Assembly (NCBI GenBank): GCA_001709035.1
Contig: LVKA01000015.1
Location: 348,663 to 412,662, forward strand
DNA from: Candidatus Thiodiazotropha endoloripes
GTDB taxonomy: Bacteria; Pseudomonadota; Gammaproteobacteria; Chromatiales; Chromatiaceae
DNA: 64,000 nucleotides
Direction: 5' to 3'
The first letter of the stretch is position 1, and the number at the start of each line of letters is the position of its first letter. A program made the translations under genes and the position numbers. Positions 53,622 through 64,000 of this stretch are shown here, one piece after another. Below the pieces are notes generated by a model. It did not search any database. It worked only from the letters and a program-made list of their open reading frames with translations, and was not told where the DNA came from.

Positions 53622-55793
53622 TTACTGAACCGCCCTTTGCTGTCGACTGACCAGATTACCAGTGGCGTTATAAGTAAATACTGTAATTTTATCTGGTTCA
53701 GTGACTGTCAATGGTTTGTTGATTGAGGTATCCCAGGAGGTAGTAATTATTCTGGCTTGGGGTGTCCCTGAGGCTTCAGTACGACTCAACTCCCTGCCCT
53801 GCGCATCGCGGGTATAGGTCACAATATTACCGTTCCAATCGGCTTTACTGGCAATAAATCCATTACTGTCGTAGGTGTAAGCTTGAATATCACCAGCAGA
53901 ACAGGTGGCACAGCGGTCACCTTCAATGTGATCAATTTTCATTTCACCCTGCTTAACCACAAAATGGTACTTACGTACAGCACCTGCAGAATCTGTTACA
54001 GTTGTTGTGCCATCCGCATTATAAGAAAACTCTACCCGCTCAGCACTGTCTGCATGCTCAGACAGAATCGCCCTGCCCTCTGCATCATAGGCCCAGGTGG
54101 CATACCGATCATTGTTTTCATCGGTTATTCCTGTTAGATGATAGGGATAACGTGGATCTTCGTAATGATAATGGCGTGAACGATTATTGGGATAGGTGAC
54201 ACTGACTAATCGACCATCTGCATCATAGTTATAACCCAAATTCCCATCCGGAGTTGATATTGAAATCAGATTGCCAGCATTATCATAGTGATAAGTCAGA
54301 GTATCACCAAAATGACCTATAACCCTCTCTAAACGTCCTGCATTATCATAAGTGAACAAGGTAGCTTGACCATTTTGGTTTGTACTACTCATTAACCTAC
54401 CATCGTCATTATAGGTCTCTACCGTATTGTTATTACTTGTATATGACCAACCTGTTTCTGTTTGGAAGAAAACTGTTTTACCGGGATACAGTGGTTTCCA
54501 TTGATTATTGATATATCGAAATACCTCTACATTACCATCACCCTTTGAAACATAGCTGATGTTGATATAGGTTCCGGTATCCATCCTAGGATTCAGAGTA
54601 TTGAAGATCGGCAGTTTCAGAACATACTCACTACCATGACGAACTTCGCAAACCCCCGAACGATAGTAGGCCCTATCATTCACCAGCAACCCACCATACA
54701 CCTTTCCCTTAATCTCCTCCCAGCCCTGAGTACAGGCGTAATAACGGCTATCATAGTAAGACGAAGCCGTTGTTTCACGAAAGGGATGATCCTGCACACC
54801 GTTCTCATCAGAGGACCGTTCATAACCATTCAATCGTTTGGTGTAGTTGTGACGCCAACGCGGACCCAACCCAGTATAACCATCTTCAACAGACTGAGAA
54901 TTGTATGTGCGTTTAACAGTTAGGGTACCATTGGCTAATAAATAGTCAGTTTCTGTTTGAGTTTTTGCACCCGTTGCCGGACTACAGGGATTACCTTCAG
55001 TTGGACATATGCTTGGAGGTGCCGAAATACCATACTTAGCATGTTGACTGACTCGTGCTGAACTGCGATTTACACACATCTCAATTTCAGGGTCATAAAT
55101 TTGAAGAGAGCCTTGTGGACACCTCACAGTGCGGCCTCTGGAAATAAATCGGCTACCAGGACCATGAGCAGTACACGGAATATAACCAGCAAAAGTCGTA
55201 TAGTAATCACCTCTGTAAAACAAGTGGCTATGCACTTTATGCTCACCATAGCTATATCCTAAGGTAAGTTTCGGAGGATTAAATGCATTCTGCCATTCAC
55301 TTGAGGGCCATACTTCTGAAAAGGGAAAGCATGAATAATCAGCAGCTTGTTGCCCCTCTAACAGAAACGCTTCTAAAGAATCAAATGCGTCTTGCTCATT
55401 ATCGAATGTCGGAAGTGGATTCTGATTAACACCTTCCACTCTATACGTCCATGGACCAACGTAAACCGGTTCATCGGTCATCTTATATTTATATCGAACA
55501 TTATCGCCCTGGTCTTCAGTTGAAAACTCTTCATTCATCAATGAATAAGGTGCACCTCTACCTTGAAAATCAGCAATAGCACCCGCTTTGTCATCATGGC
55601 ATATGCCACTCATTGAAGATGGGAAGGCTTTCCAGCAAAATGCCGCATCACTAGCATTCGAATTAAGGGGGCTTAACAGTAAAAATAAAATCGCTATGGA
55701 AAACAAAGAGTTTTTACGGTTACTGTAGAATTGATTTGAATTTAGTAGTCTTCTAAATAGAAAACTGAAAGTTTGATTCTTTAAAGTCGTCAT
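53622..55793 (-). CDS. second RHS N-terminal half protein (paralogue)
   Basis: This 723-residue protein is parallel to the product of 50427-52613 over its whole length: signal segment (LFSIAILFLLLSPLNSNASD), FCWKAFPSSMSGICHDDKAG, YVGPWTYRVEGVNQNPLPTF, DUF6531-like NPCSPATGAKTQTETDYLLA, GLGPRWRHNY and YD repeats. It stops at ATGNLVSRQQRAVQ, the same point as its paralogue. AAGGAAG precedes the ATG. No C-half gene follows; the remnant of a third copy lies 24 bases downstream. It may share the single C-half. Confidence 0.87.
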   Translation of the reverse strand: MTTLKNQTFSFLFRRLLNSNQFYSNRKNSLFSIAILFLLLSPLNSNASDAAFCWKAFPSSMSGICHDDKAGAIADFQGRGAPYSLMNEEFSTEDQGDNVRYKYKMTDEPVYVGPWTYRVEGVNQNPLPTFDNEQDAFDSLEAFLLEGQQAADYSCFPFSEVWPSSEWQNAFNPPKLTLGYSYGEHKVHSHLFYRGDYYTTFAGYIPCTAHGPGSRFISRGRTVRCPQGSLQIYDPEIEMCVNRSSARVSQHAKYGISAPPSICPTEGNPCSPATGAKTQTETDYLLANGTLTVKRTYNSQSVEDGYTGLGPRWRHNYTKRLNGYERSSDENGVQDHPFRETTASSYYDSRYYACTQGWEEIKGKVYGGLLVNDRAYYRSGVCEVRHGSEYVLKLPIFNTLNPRMDTGTYINISYVSKGDGNVEVFRYINNQWKPLYPGKTVFFQTETGWSYTSNNNTVETYNDDGRLMSSTNQNGQATLFTYDNAGRLERVIGHFGDTLTYHYDNAGNLISISTPDGNLGYNYDADGRLVSVTYPNNRSRHYHYEDPRYPYHLTGITDENNDRYATWAYDAEGRAILSEHADSAERVEFSYNADGTTTVTDSAGAVRKYHFVVKQGEMKIDHIEGDRCATCSAGDIQAYTYDSNGFIASKADWNGNIVTYTRDAQGRELSRTEASGTPQARIITTSWDTSINKPLTVTEPDKITVFTYNATGNLVSRQQRAVQ

Positions 55794-56304
55794 CTCTATC
55801 TTCCTTGAATGCTAAAACTTCCTTGAAGTTAGTATTCAAATACTCGTTTACAAATGAAACGATCAAAATAAATAGCAAAAAATGGAATCTGGATGCGAGG
55901 AGATTACGGAAGAGACTTCGAGTCATTGACGTCATCCCTGATTTTTTTGCTGATACTTCCTGTCGAATCACTGATTGATGAGTTGAAACTATATCCATGT
56001 CGGTCACAAAAGACAATCCACTTAATAATAACTAATACTGATCTTGATCAATAAAATAATCAGTAAAAGAAATGGACAAGATTACTTAAATTTCTTAAGA
56101 ATCTTTTTTCCTTAAAACATTGAATTCTTACGTTTATACAGAACCAGGGCGGACCAGGGAGTAATATTTAAAGACTAACTAATCAGTACTTTTAATTGAA
56201 TACCATTCAATTTTTTTTACAGATACAACCTCTAGCTATGAGCTTACTTTGTTTTTTCTAACCATTATATATAGCCAACAAGCTCTCAATCACTACCTTC
56301 TTGA
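55794..56304. promoter_or_regulatory. AT-rich upstream region of the RHS array
   Basis: About 510 AT-rich bases upstream of the first RHS gene. A frame at 55753-56016 overlaps the RHS start and contains FHFLLFILIVSFVNEYLN, but it has no ribosome site and is doubtful. The region should carry the promoter of the array. Confidence 0.4.
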
Positions 56305-56781
56305 TCACTTGTATTTGGCAGACGATATGAACTGCCCAAACGACTCACACCAGACAACCACACTCGTGTAATCGGATGGATTGATATGCGATGGCACCTC
56401 GACAATAAAGTTATCAAATGTCCTGACATCCCCCACCCGGACCATCTCGGGCTTCAGACGATTGAATTCCGCTTCTGTCTCCAGATACTTCGGAGAGAGG
56501 TAGAGTTTGTAATCCGGCCCAGGCGCCAGCTCTCCCATCAGGGTAATGGAGTTTGAGCTCACGGAAACCTGTCCCTCACCCCAGTGCAGTGCATCACTAT
56601 CCTGCAGGTCTCTGCGAAACTCAGCGGTATAGCTGGCTTGTGCGGAGATCTCCTCAACGGCGGCTTGAGTGGGAGCCGGTGGCGCCACCAGTATGGGAAG
56701 TACAAAGATGCCTATGGCAAAACCGGCTATGCCAACGATGCCGTGGGTGATTAGAAGTATCAGTATTGTGCGTGCTTTCAT
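56305..56781 (-). CDS. DM13-domain membrane-anchored protein
   Basis: This 158-residue protein has an N-terminal membrane anchor (TILILLITHGIVGIAGFAIG IF region) and a DM13 domain at about 58-155. The domain shows LHWGEGQVSV, LMGELAPGPDYKLYLS, FDNFIVEVPSHINPSDYTSV and the conserved VVWCESFGQFISSAKY near the C-terminus, with the characteristic Cys. DM13 proteins are proposed to do redox or electron-transfer work through this cysteine; this is not proven in bacteria. It stands alone between the RHS island and pnp. Confidence 0.85.
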   Translation of the reverse strand: MKARTILILLITHGIVGIAGFAIGIFVLPILVAPPAPTQAAVEEISAQASYTAEFRRDLQDSDALHWGEGQVSVSSNSITLMGELAPGPDYKLYLSPKYLETEAEFNRLKPEMVRVGDVRTFDNFIVEVPSHINPSDYTSVVVWCESFGQFISSAKYK

Positions 56782-56941
56782 GCTAGGACCTGGATCTGTT
56801 TTTATGTACTGACTTAGGCAATACCCTGTCGGGATCGTTTATCAATGCCAGCTGACTCTACATCAAGCCTATCACCAAAATATCACATAATCTGCAACTC
56901 CCCGATTTTTTAGAGCAGATTTAAGTCGATTTTCAGGACAT

Positions 56942-56969
56942 AAAAAAAGGGGCCGTCAGGCCCCTTTTT
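56942..56969 (-). terminator. rho-independent terminator downstream of pnp
   Basis: AAAAAAAGGGGCC-GTCA-GGCCCCTTTTT sits about 25 bases after the pnp stop. A runs on one side and T runs on the other let it work in both directions. Confidence 0.88.
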
Positions 56970-56991
56970 CATCTACCGATCAGCTTGCTGA

Positions 56992-59094
56992 TCAGGCGTC
57001 GGCTTCATCAATCGCCTTCATGCTGAGACGAATGCGGCCCTGCTTGTCGACTTCCAACACCTTGACCTTCACAACATCCCCTTCCGCCAGCTTGTCGCTG
57101 ACCTTCTCCACACGCTCGTTGGAGATCTGGGAGATGTGCACCAGGCCATCCTTACCGGGCAGGATGGTGACGAAGGCACCGAAGTCCATCAGCTTGGCGA
57201 CCTTGCCTTCGTAGATGGTGCCGACTTCCACATCAGCGGTGATCAGCTCAACCCGACGCTGTGCCTCTTCACCGGCATGCTTGTCGACGGAGAAGATCTT
57301 CACCACGCCATCGTCGGTGATATCCACAGTGGCGCCGGTCTCTTCGGTGATGGAGCGGATGGTCACGCCACCCTTGCCGATCACGTCACGGATCTTGTCC
57401 GGGTTGATCTTGAACTCAATGATCCGCGGTGCATGCTCGGACATCTGGTTGCGATGGGTATCGATGACGCTGTTCATCTCATTCAGGATGTGCAGACGAC
57501 CCTCTTTGGCCTGATCCAGAGCGATCTCCATGATCTGTTTGGTGATGCCGTTGATCTTGATATCCATCTGCAGGGCGTTGATACCTTCGGCGGTACCGGC
57601 CACTTTGAAGTCCATGTCACCCAGGTGATCCTCGTCACCCATGATGTCGGTGAGGACGGCAAACTTGTCCTCTTCCTTGATCAGACCCATGGCGACACCG
57701 GCGATCGGTGCTTTGATCGGCACACCCGCATCCATCAGAGAGAGGCTGGTACCACAGACGGAGGCCATGGAGGAGGAACCATTGGATTCGGTGATCTCGG
57801 AGACCACACGGATCGCGTAGGGGAAGTCACCGATGGTCGGCATACAGGCCAGCACACCACGCTTGGCGAGACGGCCATGACCGATCTCACGACGCTTGGG
57901 GCTACCCACACGACCGGTCTCACCGACACAGAATGGCGGGAAGTTGTAGTGCAGCATGAAGTGCTCACGACGTGAACCGTCCAGTGCATCGATGATCTGT
58001 GAATCACGCTCAGTACCCAGAGTAGTGACCACCAGGGCCTGGGTCTCGCCACGGGTGAACAGGGCTGAACCGTGAGTACGGGGCAGTACGCCGGTGCGTA
58101 CAGCGATCGGGCGGACGGTGCGGGTGTCGCGACCGTCGATACGAGGCTCGCCGTCCAGAATGCGGCCGCGAACGGTCACTTTCTTCAGCTTCTCCAGCTG
58201 ACCGTAGATCTCATCTTTGCTCCAGCGTTGCTCACCATCCACCTCAACGGCAGTCAGCTTTTCCACGGTAGCAGCAACGGTTGCATCGATGGCGGCATAG
58301 CGATCCAGTTTGTCGGCAATCCGATAAGCATTACCGATGCCTTCTACGGCTTCGGCTGCAACCGCAGCTTTCAGCTCTTCGTCAACCACAGGCGGATTGA
58401 ACGCTTCAATCGGCTTGTTGACTTCCGCTGCCAGCTCTTTGATCGCCTGAATCACGACCTGGATATTTTCATGTCCGAACAGCACCGCACCGAGCATCAC
58501 CTCTTCAGAGAGCTGGTTGGCTTCCGACTCCACCATCAGTACCGCTTCTTCCGTACCGGCGACCACCAGATCCAGATCGGATTTGTCACTCAGACCGGTT
58601 GAGGGTGAGTTGAGGGTGTACTCCCCATCCTTATAACTGACCCGGGCTGCACCAACCGGACCCTGGAACGGCAGGCCGGAGATGGCCAGCGCGGCAGAAG
58701 TACCGATCAGAGACGGGATCTCAGGATCTACGTCAGGATTCAGTGACATCACCGTGATGATGACCTGAACTTCACTGGTGAATCCCTTTGGGAAAAGTGG
58801 ACGGATCGGACGATCGATCAGACGCGCAGTGAGGATCTCCTTCTCGCTGGGACGACCTTCACGGCGAAAAAAACCGCCGGGGATCATACCGGCGGCGTAG
58901 GTTTTTTCCTGGTAGTCAACGGTCAGAGGGAAAAAGTCCCTGGGCACAGTGCTTTTCGCTTCGACCACGGTGACCTGGACGACGGTGTCGTCCATGTTGA
59001 CCATGACCGCGCCATCGGCTTGCCGTGCGATCTCACCTGTCTCGATGGAGACCTTGTTGTCTCCCCATTGGAATTCTTTCTTTATTAATGTCAC
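56992..59094 (-). CDS. pnp: polynucleotide phosphorylase
   Basis: This 700-residue enzyme has the full family layout: two RNase PH-like domains ([33 protein letters not shown]; then [20 protein letters not shown]), KH domain ([20 protein letters not shown]) and S1 domain ([20 protein letters not shown]). It degrades RNA 3' to 5' using phosphate and is part of the degradosome. It lies 39 bases after rpsO, the usual order. The pnp leader in enterobacteria is cut by RNase III for autoregulation; no such hairpin was traced here. Confidence 0.98.
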   Translation of the reverse strand: MTLIKKEFQWGDNKVSIETGEIARQADGAVMVNMDDTVVQVTVVEAKSTVPRDFFPLTVDYQEKTYAAGMIPGGFFRREGRPSEKEILTARLIDRPIRPLFPKGFTSEVQVIITVMSLNPDVDPEIPSLIGTSAALAISGLPFQGPVGAARVSYKDGEYTLNSPSTGLSDKSDLDLVVAGTEEAVLMVESEANQLSEEVMLGAVLFGHENIQVVIQAIKELAAEVNKPIEAFNPPVVDEELKAAVAAEAVEGIGNAYRIADKLDRYAAIDATVAATVEKLTAVEVDGEQRWSKDEIYGQLEKLKKVTVRGRILDGEPRIDGRDTRTVRPIAVRTGVLPRTHGSALFTRGETQALVVTTLGTERDSQIIDALDGSRREHFMLHYNFPPFCVGETGRVGSPKRREIGHGRLAKRGVLACMPTIGDFPYAIRVVSEITESNGSSSMASVCGTSLSLMDAGVPIKAPIAGVAMGLIKEEDKFAVLTDIMGDEDHLGDMDFKVAGTAEGINALQMDIKINGITKQIMEIALDQAKEGRLHILNEMNSVIDTHRNQMSEHAPRIIEFKINPDKIRDVIGKGGVTIRSITEETGATVDITDDGVVKIFSVDKHAGEEAQRRVELITADVEVGTIYEGKVAKLMDFGAFVTILPGKDGLVHISQISNERVEKVSDKLAEGDVVKVKVLEVDKQGRIRLSMKAIDEADA

Positions 59095-59133
59095 GTTTGA
59101 ATCCTTGGATACTCTGTGTATTAAGGGGGAGGC

Positions 59134-59403
59134 TTAGCGACGCAGGCCCAGACGGGAGATCAGGTCTTTATAACGCTGCTGATCTTTGCCTTTCAGATAG
59201 TCCAGGAGCTTGCGGCGGGAGTTGACCAGACGCACCAGACCCTGACGGGAGTGATGATCCTGCTTGTGATCTTTGAAGTGTTCGGTCAGCTGGGTGATTC
59301 GGCCGGTCATCAGTGCAATCTGCACTTCAGGTGAACCGGTATCGCCAGGGGCGCGCTGATACTCTTCGACAATGGATTTCTTTTCTGTTGCACTCATTGA
59401 CAT
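59134..59403 (-). CDS. rpsO: 30S ribosomal protein S15
   Basis: This 89-residue protein has the usual length and sequence ([49 protein letters not shown]). It binds 16S rRNA early in small-subunit assembly. It lies between truB and pnp, as in most proteobacteria. A 20-bp near-palindrome lies 27 bases upstream. Confidence 0.98.
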   Translation of the reverse strand: MSMSATEKKSIVEEYQRAPGDTGSPEVQIALMTGRITQLTEHFKDHKQDHHSRQGLVRLVNSRRKLLDYLKGKDQQRYKDLISRLGLRR

Positions 59404-59429
59404 GACGTGTACTCCTATAGGTTACGTCT

Positions 59430-59449
59430 TGAAAAATGGCCACTTTTCA
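59430..59449 (-). promoter_or_regulatory. near-perfect 20-bp palindrome in the rpsO leader
   Basis: The minus strand reads TGAAAAGTGGCCATTTTTCA, with one mismatched pair. It lies 27-46 bases before the rpsO start. It could be a hairpin for S15 autoregulation or a processing site. Confidence 0.5.
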
Positions 59450-59659
59450 GGCCAACCCGACAATGAGTTCAGGCTGACCGGACCGGTTTAATTCATCAAA
59501 TCTATTCAGGCAAAGCCAGGAAGACCGCGTAGTATGCGCGTTCTCCGCTGCGACGGCAAGTCACCCACTTCAAATGCTTGGCTAAGCCCTGATTATTCCA
59601 CTGAATTCCCTTATTTCGAGCATGCAGGAATGACGAACGGTTCAATTCTGCGCTCAGAA

Positions 59660-60583
59660 TCAGTCCACCGCCTGCATCAGCCGCTTGGGGGCCACCCGCC
59701 CGTCATCAAGGATCTGTCCAACCCCGATGAAATCGGTTTTATTGGCGTAGAGCCTGACCCAGCCGCTGGTCGGCGCATTCGGCACCAGTATCGGCTGACC
59801 CTGCTTCATATAGAAAGCGGCATCGGCACTGAGGGCAACTTCAGGCCAGTCGGCCAGAGCACTCTCCAAAGGCAGCATCCACTCATCCATCTCAGCAAAA
59901 CGCTTCTCGCCGAAGGCCTCCTGGACCTGTTCCAGGGTCAGCATCGACTGATCGTCATAAGGACCCACGCCGGTACGACGCAGACCGCTGACATAGGCGC
60001 CGCAACCCAGGCGCTTGCCGATATCCTCAGCCAGGGTGCGTACGTAGGTGCCTTTTGAGCAACGCACATCCATCTCGAACTCAGGCAGATCAAAGCTCAG
60101 CAAATCGATGCCGTGAATATGGATGGTGCGGGGCTCCCGCTCCACTTCAATGCCCTGACGGGCCAGTTTGTAGAGCCGCTCGCCATTGTGCTTGATGGCT
60201 GAATACATCGGTGGCAGTTGCTGCTGCTCCCCAAGGAACTCCGCCATGGTCTCGCGCAGTGCGTCTTCCGTCACGCCACTCGGATCACTTGTCTCAACTA
60301 CGTCACCCTCCGCATCCGCGGTGGTGGTGGTTTCACCCAGCTTGACCTTGACCAGGTAGCGCTTATCCGCATCGAGCAGAAAGGCCGACAGTTTGGTGGC
60401 CTCACCAAAACAGATCGGCAACAGACCGGTGGCCAGTGGATCCAGGCTGCCGGTATGGCCGGCCTTGGCGGCCTTGTAAAGAAACTTAACCTCTTGCAAC
60501 GCTTTGTTGGAGGTCATGCCTTGCGGCTTGTCGAGCAGCAATACCCCATTGATATTGCGCCCTCTGTTACGACGACGTCCCAT
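59660..60583 (-). CDS. truB: tRNA pseudouridine-55 synthase
   Basis: This 307-residue enzyme has the catalytic aspartate in AGHTGSLDPLATGLLPICFG and other TruB signatures (GVLLLDKPQGMTSNKALQEV, SKGTYVRTLAEDIGKRLGCG). The C-terminal PUA-like part (PSGWVRLYANKTDFIGVGQI region) is present. It modifies U55 in the T loop of tRNAs. It follows rbfA by 31 bases. A weak start context precedes MGRRRNRGRNING. Confidence 0.97.
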   Translation of the reverse strand: MGRRRNRGRNINGVLLLDKPQGMTSNKALQEVKFLYKAAKAGHTGSLDPLATGLLPICFGEATKLSAFLLDADKRYLVKVKLGETTTTADAEGDVVETSDPSGVTEDALRETMAEFLGEQQQLPPMYSAIKHNGERLYKLARQGIEVEREPRTIHIHGIDLLSFDLPEFEMDVRCSKGTYVRTLAEDIGKRLGCGAYVSGLRRTGVGPYDDQSMLTLEQVQEAFGEKRFAEMDEWMLPLESALADWPEVALSADAAFYMKQGQPILVPNAPTSGWVRLYANKTDFIGVGQILDDGRVAPKRLMQAVD

Positions 60584-60614
60584 ACTTAATCTCTAAAAAA
60601 CATTATCACTGGAA

Positions 60615-60974
60615 TCAGGTTTGTTTCTCGGTTACCGCTTCTTCGATCAGGTTGGAGAGATGCTCCCCCTGCTCGACCGAAACGTCATAAACAAACTGAA
60701 GTTTGGGTACTGTGCGTATCTTCATACGCTGTCCAAGCAACCAGCGCAGATGACCGGCCACCTGGTTGAGATGTTTTGCGCTCTCCTGATGAGAGAAGCT
60801 TGCGCCCAAGGTTGTGAAAAACACCTTGGCCTGTGATAGATCCCGGACAACACGGGCCTCCTGGATGGTCACCATGCCAAGCGCCTTGTCTTTGATCTCT
60901 TCGCGGATCAGTTCGGCCAACTCTTTTTGCAGTTCAGCGCCGATCCGGTCGGTACGTTTGAAATCCCGGCTCAT
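60615..60974 (-). CDS. rbfA: 30S ribosome-binding factor A
   Basis: This 119-residue protein shows RTDRIGAELQKELAELIREE at the N-terminus, a KH-like fold and KIRTVPKLQFVYDVSVEQGE near the end. It helps mature the 5' end of 16S rRNA in cold and normal growth. Standard place between infB and truB. Confidence 0.97.
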   Translation of the reverse strand: MSRDFKRTDRIGAELQKELAELIREEIKDKALGMVTIQEARVVRDLSQAKVFFTTLGASFSHQESAKHLNQVAGHLRWLLGQRMKIRTVPKLQFVYDVSVEQGEHLSNLIEEAVTEKQT

Positions 60975-61068
60975 GCAGCATGCCCCATAAAAAACAGCCT
61001 GCTGGTGCAGACTGTTTCGGTTAGACCGTGGTTGTTCGGATTGATGGAATGCATAGTCTCAATCAAGC

Positions 61069-63714
61069 TTATACCGTACGTGCGATTTCGGTACGTTCAA
61101 AGACCTCGATCTGATCACCAGACTGCACATCGTTGTAGTTCTTCACACCGATGCCGCACTCCATGCCGCTCTTCACCTCAGTGACGTCATCTTTGAAGCG
61201 ACGCAGGGACTCGAGTGAACCTTCGTAGATCACCACATTGTCCCGCAGCACACGGATCGGATTGTTACGCTTGACCATCCCTTCGAGCACCATACAACCG
61301 GCAATCGCACCCAGCTTGGAGTTACGGAACACATCCCGCACTTCGGCCAGGCCGATGATCTCTTCCCTGATTTCGGGAGAGAGCATACCGGAAATCGCCT
61401 TTTTCACATCATCGATGATTTCGTAGATGATGCTGTAGTAGCGCATGTCGATGCCCTGCTCTTCCACCACTCGACGGGCTCCGGCGTCACCACGCACATT
61501 GAAGCCGATGATGATCGCATTCGAGGTCACCGCCAGGTTGGCGTCAGACTCATTGATTCCGCCCACACCGGACGCCACAACGCGCACCTTAACTTCATCC
61601 GTGGAGGTCTTCACCAGAGACTCCTTCAGTGCTTCCACACTACCCTGCACGTCCGCTTTGACAATCACATTCAGGGTCTGGGTCTCACCCTCTTCCATCT
61701 GGGTGAACATCTCATCCAGCTTGGCGGCCTTCTGAGCGGCCAGACGGGTTGAGCGCTGTTTGTCCTGACGCAGTTCGGCGATTTCGCGGGCGCGGCGCTC
61801 ATCGCTGACCGCACGCACATCGTCACCGGCTTCCGGGGTGCCGGAGAGGCCCAGCACCACCACCGGAATGGAAGGACCGGCGGTTTTGATGGAGCGACCG
61901 GCCTCATCGAACATCGCCCGTACACGGCCGAACTCCTTACCCGAGACGATCATATCGCCCCGGTTCAGGGTGCCGGACTGAACCAGCACGGTAGCCACCG
62001 GGCCACGCCCTTTGTCGAGTGAGGATTCAACGATGGAACCGGTAGCCGGTCCATCTTCAACCGCTTGCAACTCAAGCACTTCGGCCTGCAGCAGAATCGC
62101 ATCGAGCAGATCATCGATACCGGCGCCGGTTTTCGCCGAGACGCGGACGAACATGGTATCGCCACCCCAGTCTTCGGGGATGACCTCTTCCTGGGAGAGC
62201 TCCTGGATCACCCGATCCGGATTGGCCTCCTCCTTATCGATCTTGTTGATCGCCACGATCAGGGGCACTTCGGCCGCCTTGGCGTGCTGGATCGCCTCCT
62301 TGGTTTGAGGCATCACACCGTCATCGGCGGCCACCACAAGAATGACGATATCGGTAACTTTGGCGCCACGGGCACGCATTGCGGTAAATGCCGCATGGCC
62401 CGGGGTATCGAGAAATGAGACCGTGCCCTTGTCGGTATCCACATGATAGGCGCCGATATGCTGGGTGATGCCACCCGCCTCCCCGGCAGCCACCCGGCTG
62501 GTGCGGATGTAGTCGAGCAGAGAGGTCTTACCATGATCGACATGGCCCATGATGGTGACCACCGGAGGACGGTTAACCTGCTCTCCCTGAGTATGGGCAT
62601 CCTCCTCCTCACTCAGCAGATCGGCTTCGATATCCTCGTCACGCTGCGCAACCGGCACATGGCCCATCTCTTCGACCACCAGAATGGCGGTATCCCGATC
62701 CAGGGTCTGATTGATGGTTACCATCATGCCCATCTTCATCAGCACCTTAATCACTTCGGCGGCTTTGATGGTCATGCGCTGCGCCAGATCGGCAACGGTA
62801 ATGTTCTCGGGAACCTTGACCTCATGCACAACCGGAGCGGTTGGGCGCTGGAAGCCGTGCTGGGCATCGCTGGCAGCCGCTGCCGCTGCTCTGCGCTGTT
62901 TACCCGGCTTTTTCTTGCGCTTTCCACGCAATCCTTCCGCTACGTGCAGCTCTTTACGGTCAGCCTTTTTGTCATCGCTAAAACCCTTCTCATCGCGACG
63001 ACTGTCTTTACGACCTTTCTTACCGCGGGACGGTTCGGCCTTGGCCTCGGCAGCAGGTTTCGCTTCAACAACCGGCTCAGGTTCTGCAGGGGCTTCTGAT
63101 TTCAACAGCTCTTGCTGACGTTTCACTTCCTCTGCCACTTCTCTTGCGGCCTCTTCTTCAGCCAGGCGTTTGGCTTCCTCTTCGGCTGCAACTCTGGCAG
63201 CTTCCTCTTCCTGTGCTTTTTTCTCGGCGTCTTCCTGTTCTTGGCGCTTGGCAGCTTCGGCCGCCTTACGAGCCTCTACTTCCGCCTCGATTGCGGCACG
63301 CTCTTTCGCCTGATCATCCAGCGCTCTCCGCGCCTCTTCAGCCTGCTTGACCTTGCTCTCATCCGACTCGACATTGGTGCGTTTCACGTAGGTGCGTTTC
63401 TTTCGCACTTCCACGCTCACCGTTTTTGCCGATGCGGCCGATGCACGACTCAGCGTGCGTCCACTCGAGGTGGGCTGGCGCAGTTCACTGACCGTTTTAC
63501 GTCTGAGTGTCACCTTGCTGGGTGCGGTAACCGTTGAGGTCTTCTTTTTGCCATGACTCTCACGCAGATGCAGCAGCAGTTTCGCCTTCTCATCATCGGA
63601 AATCCTATCTTCAGGGCTTTTCGCCTGAATGCCGGCGTCCGCCAACTGTTCCATCAACAGATCGGCAGGAATGCCAACGACATTTGCAAGTTGTGCTACC
63701 GTTACTTCACTCAT
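61069..63714 (-). CDS. infB: translation initiation factor IF-2
   Basis: This 881-residue protein has the IF2_N regions at the start ([20 protein letters not shown]), a long charged Ala/Glu/Lys region (about 120-290), a second IF2_N ([20 protein letters not shown]) and the GTPase domain with [20 protein letters not shown] and [11 protein letters not shown]. The C-terminal domains bind fMet-tRNA. It lies 65 bases downstream of nusA. Internal starts, known in E. coli, were not examined. Confidence 0.98.
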   Translation of the reverse strand: MSEVTVAQLANVVGIPADLLMEQLADAGIQAKSPEDRISDDEKAKLLLHLRESHGKKKTSTVTAPSKVTLRRKTVSELRQPTSSGRTLSRASAASAKTVSVEVRKKRTYVKRTNVESDESKVKQAEEARRALDDQAKERAAIEAEVEARKAAEAAKRQEQEDAEKKAQEEEAARVAAEEEAKRLAEEEAAREVAEEVKRQQELLKSEAPAEPEPVVEAKPAAEAKAEPSRGKKGRKDSRRDEKGFSDDKKADRKELHVAEGLRGKRKKKPGKQRRAAAAAASDAQHGFQRPTAPVVHEVKVPENITVADLAQRMTIKAAEVIKVLMKMGMMVTINQTLDRDTAILVVEEMGHVPVAQRDEDIEADLLSEEEDAHTQGEQVNRPPVVTIMGHVDHGKTSLLDYIRTSRVAAGEAGGITQHIGAYHVDTDKGTVSFLDTPGHAAFTAMRARGAKVTDIVILVVAADDGVMPQTKEAIQHAKAAEVPLIVAINKIDKEEANPDRVIQELSQEEVIPEDWGGDTMFVRVSAKTGAGIDDLLDAILLQAEVLELQAVEDGPATGSIVESSLDKGRGPVATVLVQSGTLNRGDMIVSGKEFGRVRAMFDEAGRSIKTAGPSIPVVVLGLSGTPEAGDDVRAVSDERRAREIAELRQDKQRSTRLAAQKAAKLDEMFTQMEEGETQTLNVIVKADVQGSVEALKESLVKTSTDEVKVRVVASGVGGINESDANLAVTSNAIIIGFNVRGDAGARRVVEEQGIDMRYYSIIYEIIDDVKKAISGMLSPEIREEIIGLAEVRDVFRNSKLGAIAGCMVLEGMVKRNNPIRVLRDNVVIYEGSLESLRRFKDDVTEVKSGMECGIGVKNYNDVQSGDQIEVFERTEIARTV

Positions 63715-63779
63715 TCATCAGCCTCTCGAATTTGCCTTTTCCATCTGTTGCTTTGTCTTCACCCAGAAACCGGAGTGAC

Positions 63780-64000
63780 CTATTCTGCCTCTTCAAACCA
63801 GGGAGCACGCGCTGTCATGATCAGCTGGCCTGCCCGCTCCTCATCCATGCCGTCAATCTCCATGAGCTCATCGATGGATTGTTCCGCCAGATCCTCCATG
63901 GTCACCACACCCCGGCCGGCCAGGGTAAAGGCGAGCTGCTGATCCATGCCGTCCATATTCAGCAGATCTTCGGCAGGTTCACGGAAAGCCTCTTCATTGG
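63780..64000 (-). CDS. nusA: transcription factor NusA, C-terminal part, cut by window edge
   Basis: The minus-strand frame reads NEEAFREPAEDLLNMDGMDQ and continues QLAFTLAGRGVVTMEDLAEQ, ending APWFEEAE then TAG at 63780. These are the C-terminal helix-hairpin-helix acidic repeats (AR1/AR2) of NusA in gammaproteobacteria. The infB gene follows on the same strand, as expected. Confidence 0.93.
   Translation of the reverse strand, partial: NEEAFREPAEDLLNMDGMDQQLAFTLAGRGVVTMEDLAEQSIDELMEIDGMDEERAGQLIMTARAPWFEEAE

Noticed and set aside
45163-55793. possible CRISPR or phage island
   Set aside because: No regular repeat-spacer pattern, no cas genes, no integrase, capsid or tail genes; the repeats are transposase ends and RHS YD repeats.
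55753-56016. 87-codon frame overlapping the start of the first RHS gene
   Set aside because: Overlaps the RHS start by 41 bases, has no ribosome site and no recognisable family; only its hydrophobic stretch is suggestive.
57136-57975. 279-codon frame opposite pnp
   Set aside because: Asp/His/Gly-rich shadow of a highly conserved gene.

Overview
The window comes from a chromosome of moderate GC content, about 53% by eye. Gene content and style suggest a gammaproteobacterium, plausibly a sulfur-oxidising relative of the Chromatiales/Sedimenticola/Thiodiazotropha group. That placement is inference. The evidence for it is the nusA-infB-rbfA-truB-rpsO-pnp order, purT, a RluA-family synthase, a SoxYZ-like carrier and a malate thiokinase/malyl-CoA lyase set. 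Most genes are on the minus strand.

Layout. 1-515: end of a UPF0323-type lipoprotein gene. 966-7554: a seven-gene minus-strand operon built around a PQQ alcohol dehydrogenase of the ExaA/PedH type. The dehydrogenase carries the extra aspartate expected of lanthanide-dependent enzymes. The rest of the operon encodes a PedF-like cytochrome c, a periplasmic binding protein, a small secreted protein, a SoxYZ-like carrier, a metallo-hydrolase and a CXXCW-thioredoxin fusion. A good sigma-54 promoter lies before the dehydrogenase, and a sigma-54 activator of the AcoR type (8575-10587) is divergent to it. 10651-14453: an OmpA-like protein with a WVxxRR repeat, purT and a ParA-type ATPase. 14797-17830: mtkB, mtkA and mcl, which split malate via malyl-CoA into acetyl-CoA and glyoxylate. 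18318-21576: a FixH-like protein, a palindromic MITE, a broken EAL gene, tiny ORFs, an orphan deoxyribosyltransferase/TIR-like gene and tRNA-Glu. 21844-34000: a GGDEF-EAL protein, an ECF sigma/anti-sigma pair, a serine hydrolase, several small secreted or membrane proteins, an RNA pseudouridine synthase and a Nudix hydrolase. 33340-43766: NfeD plus slipin, a secreted beta-propeller protein, and an RND adaptor and pump.

44364-56016 is the accessory island. It holds a polymorphic-toxin (RHS) locus in which the RHS shell is encoded as two separately exported polypeptides. Around it are a tandem paralogue of the N-terminal half, a decayed third copy, a Cys-rich toxin tip with a membrane protein as likely immunity protein, and an orphan RHS tip with an Imm32-like gene. 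A REP-type tyrosine transposase element and a 308-bp fragment of it interrupt the locus. 56305-64000 is core genome: a DM13 protein, then pnp, rpsO, truB, rbfA, infB and the end of nusA.

The most interesting items are the split RHS array and its transposase-driven rearrangement, and the sigma-54-controlled quinoprotein operon next to a malyl-CoA pathway. No CRISPR array or rRNA was seen.
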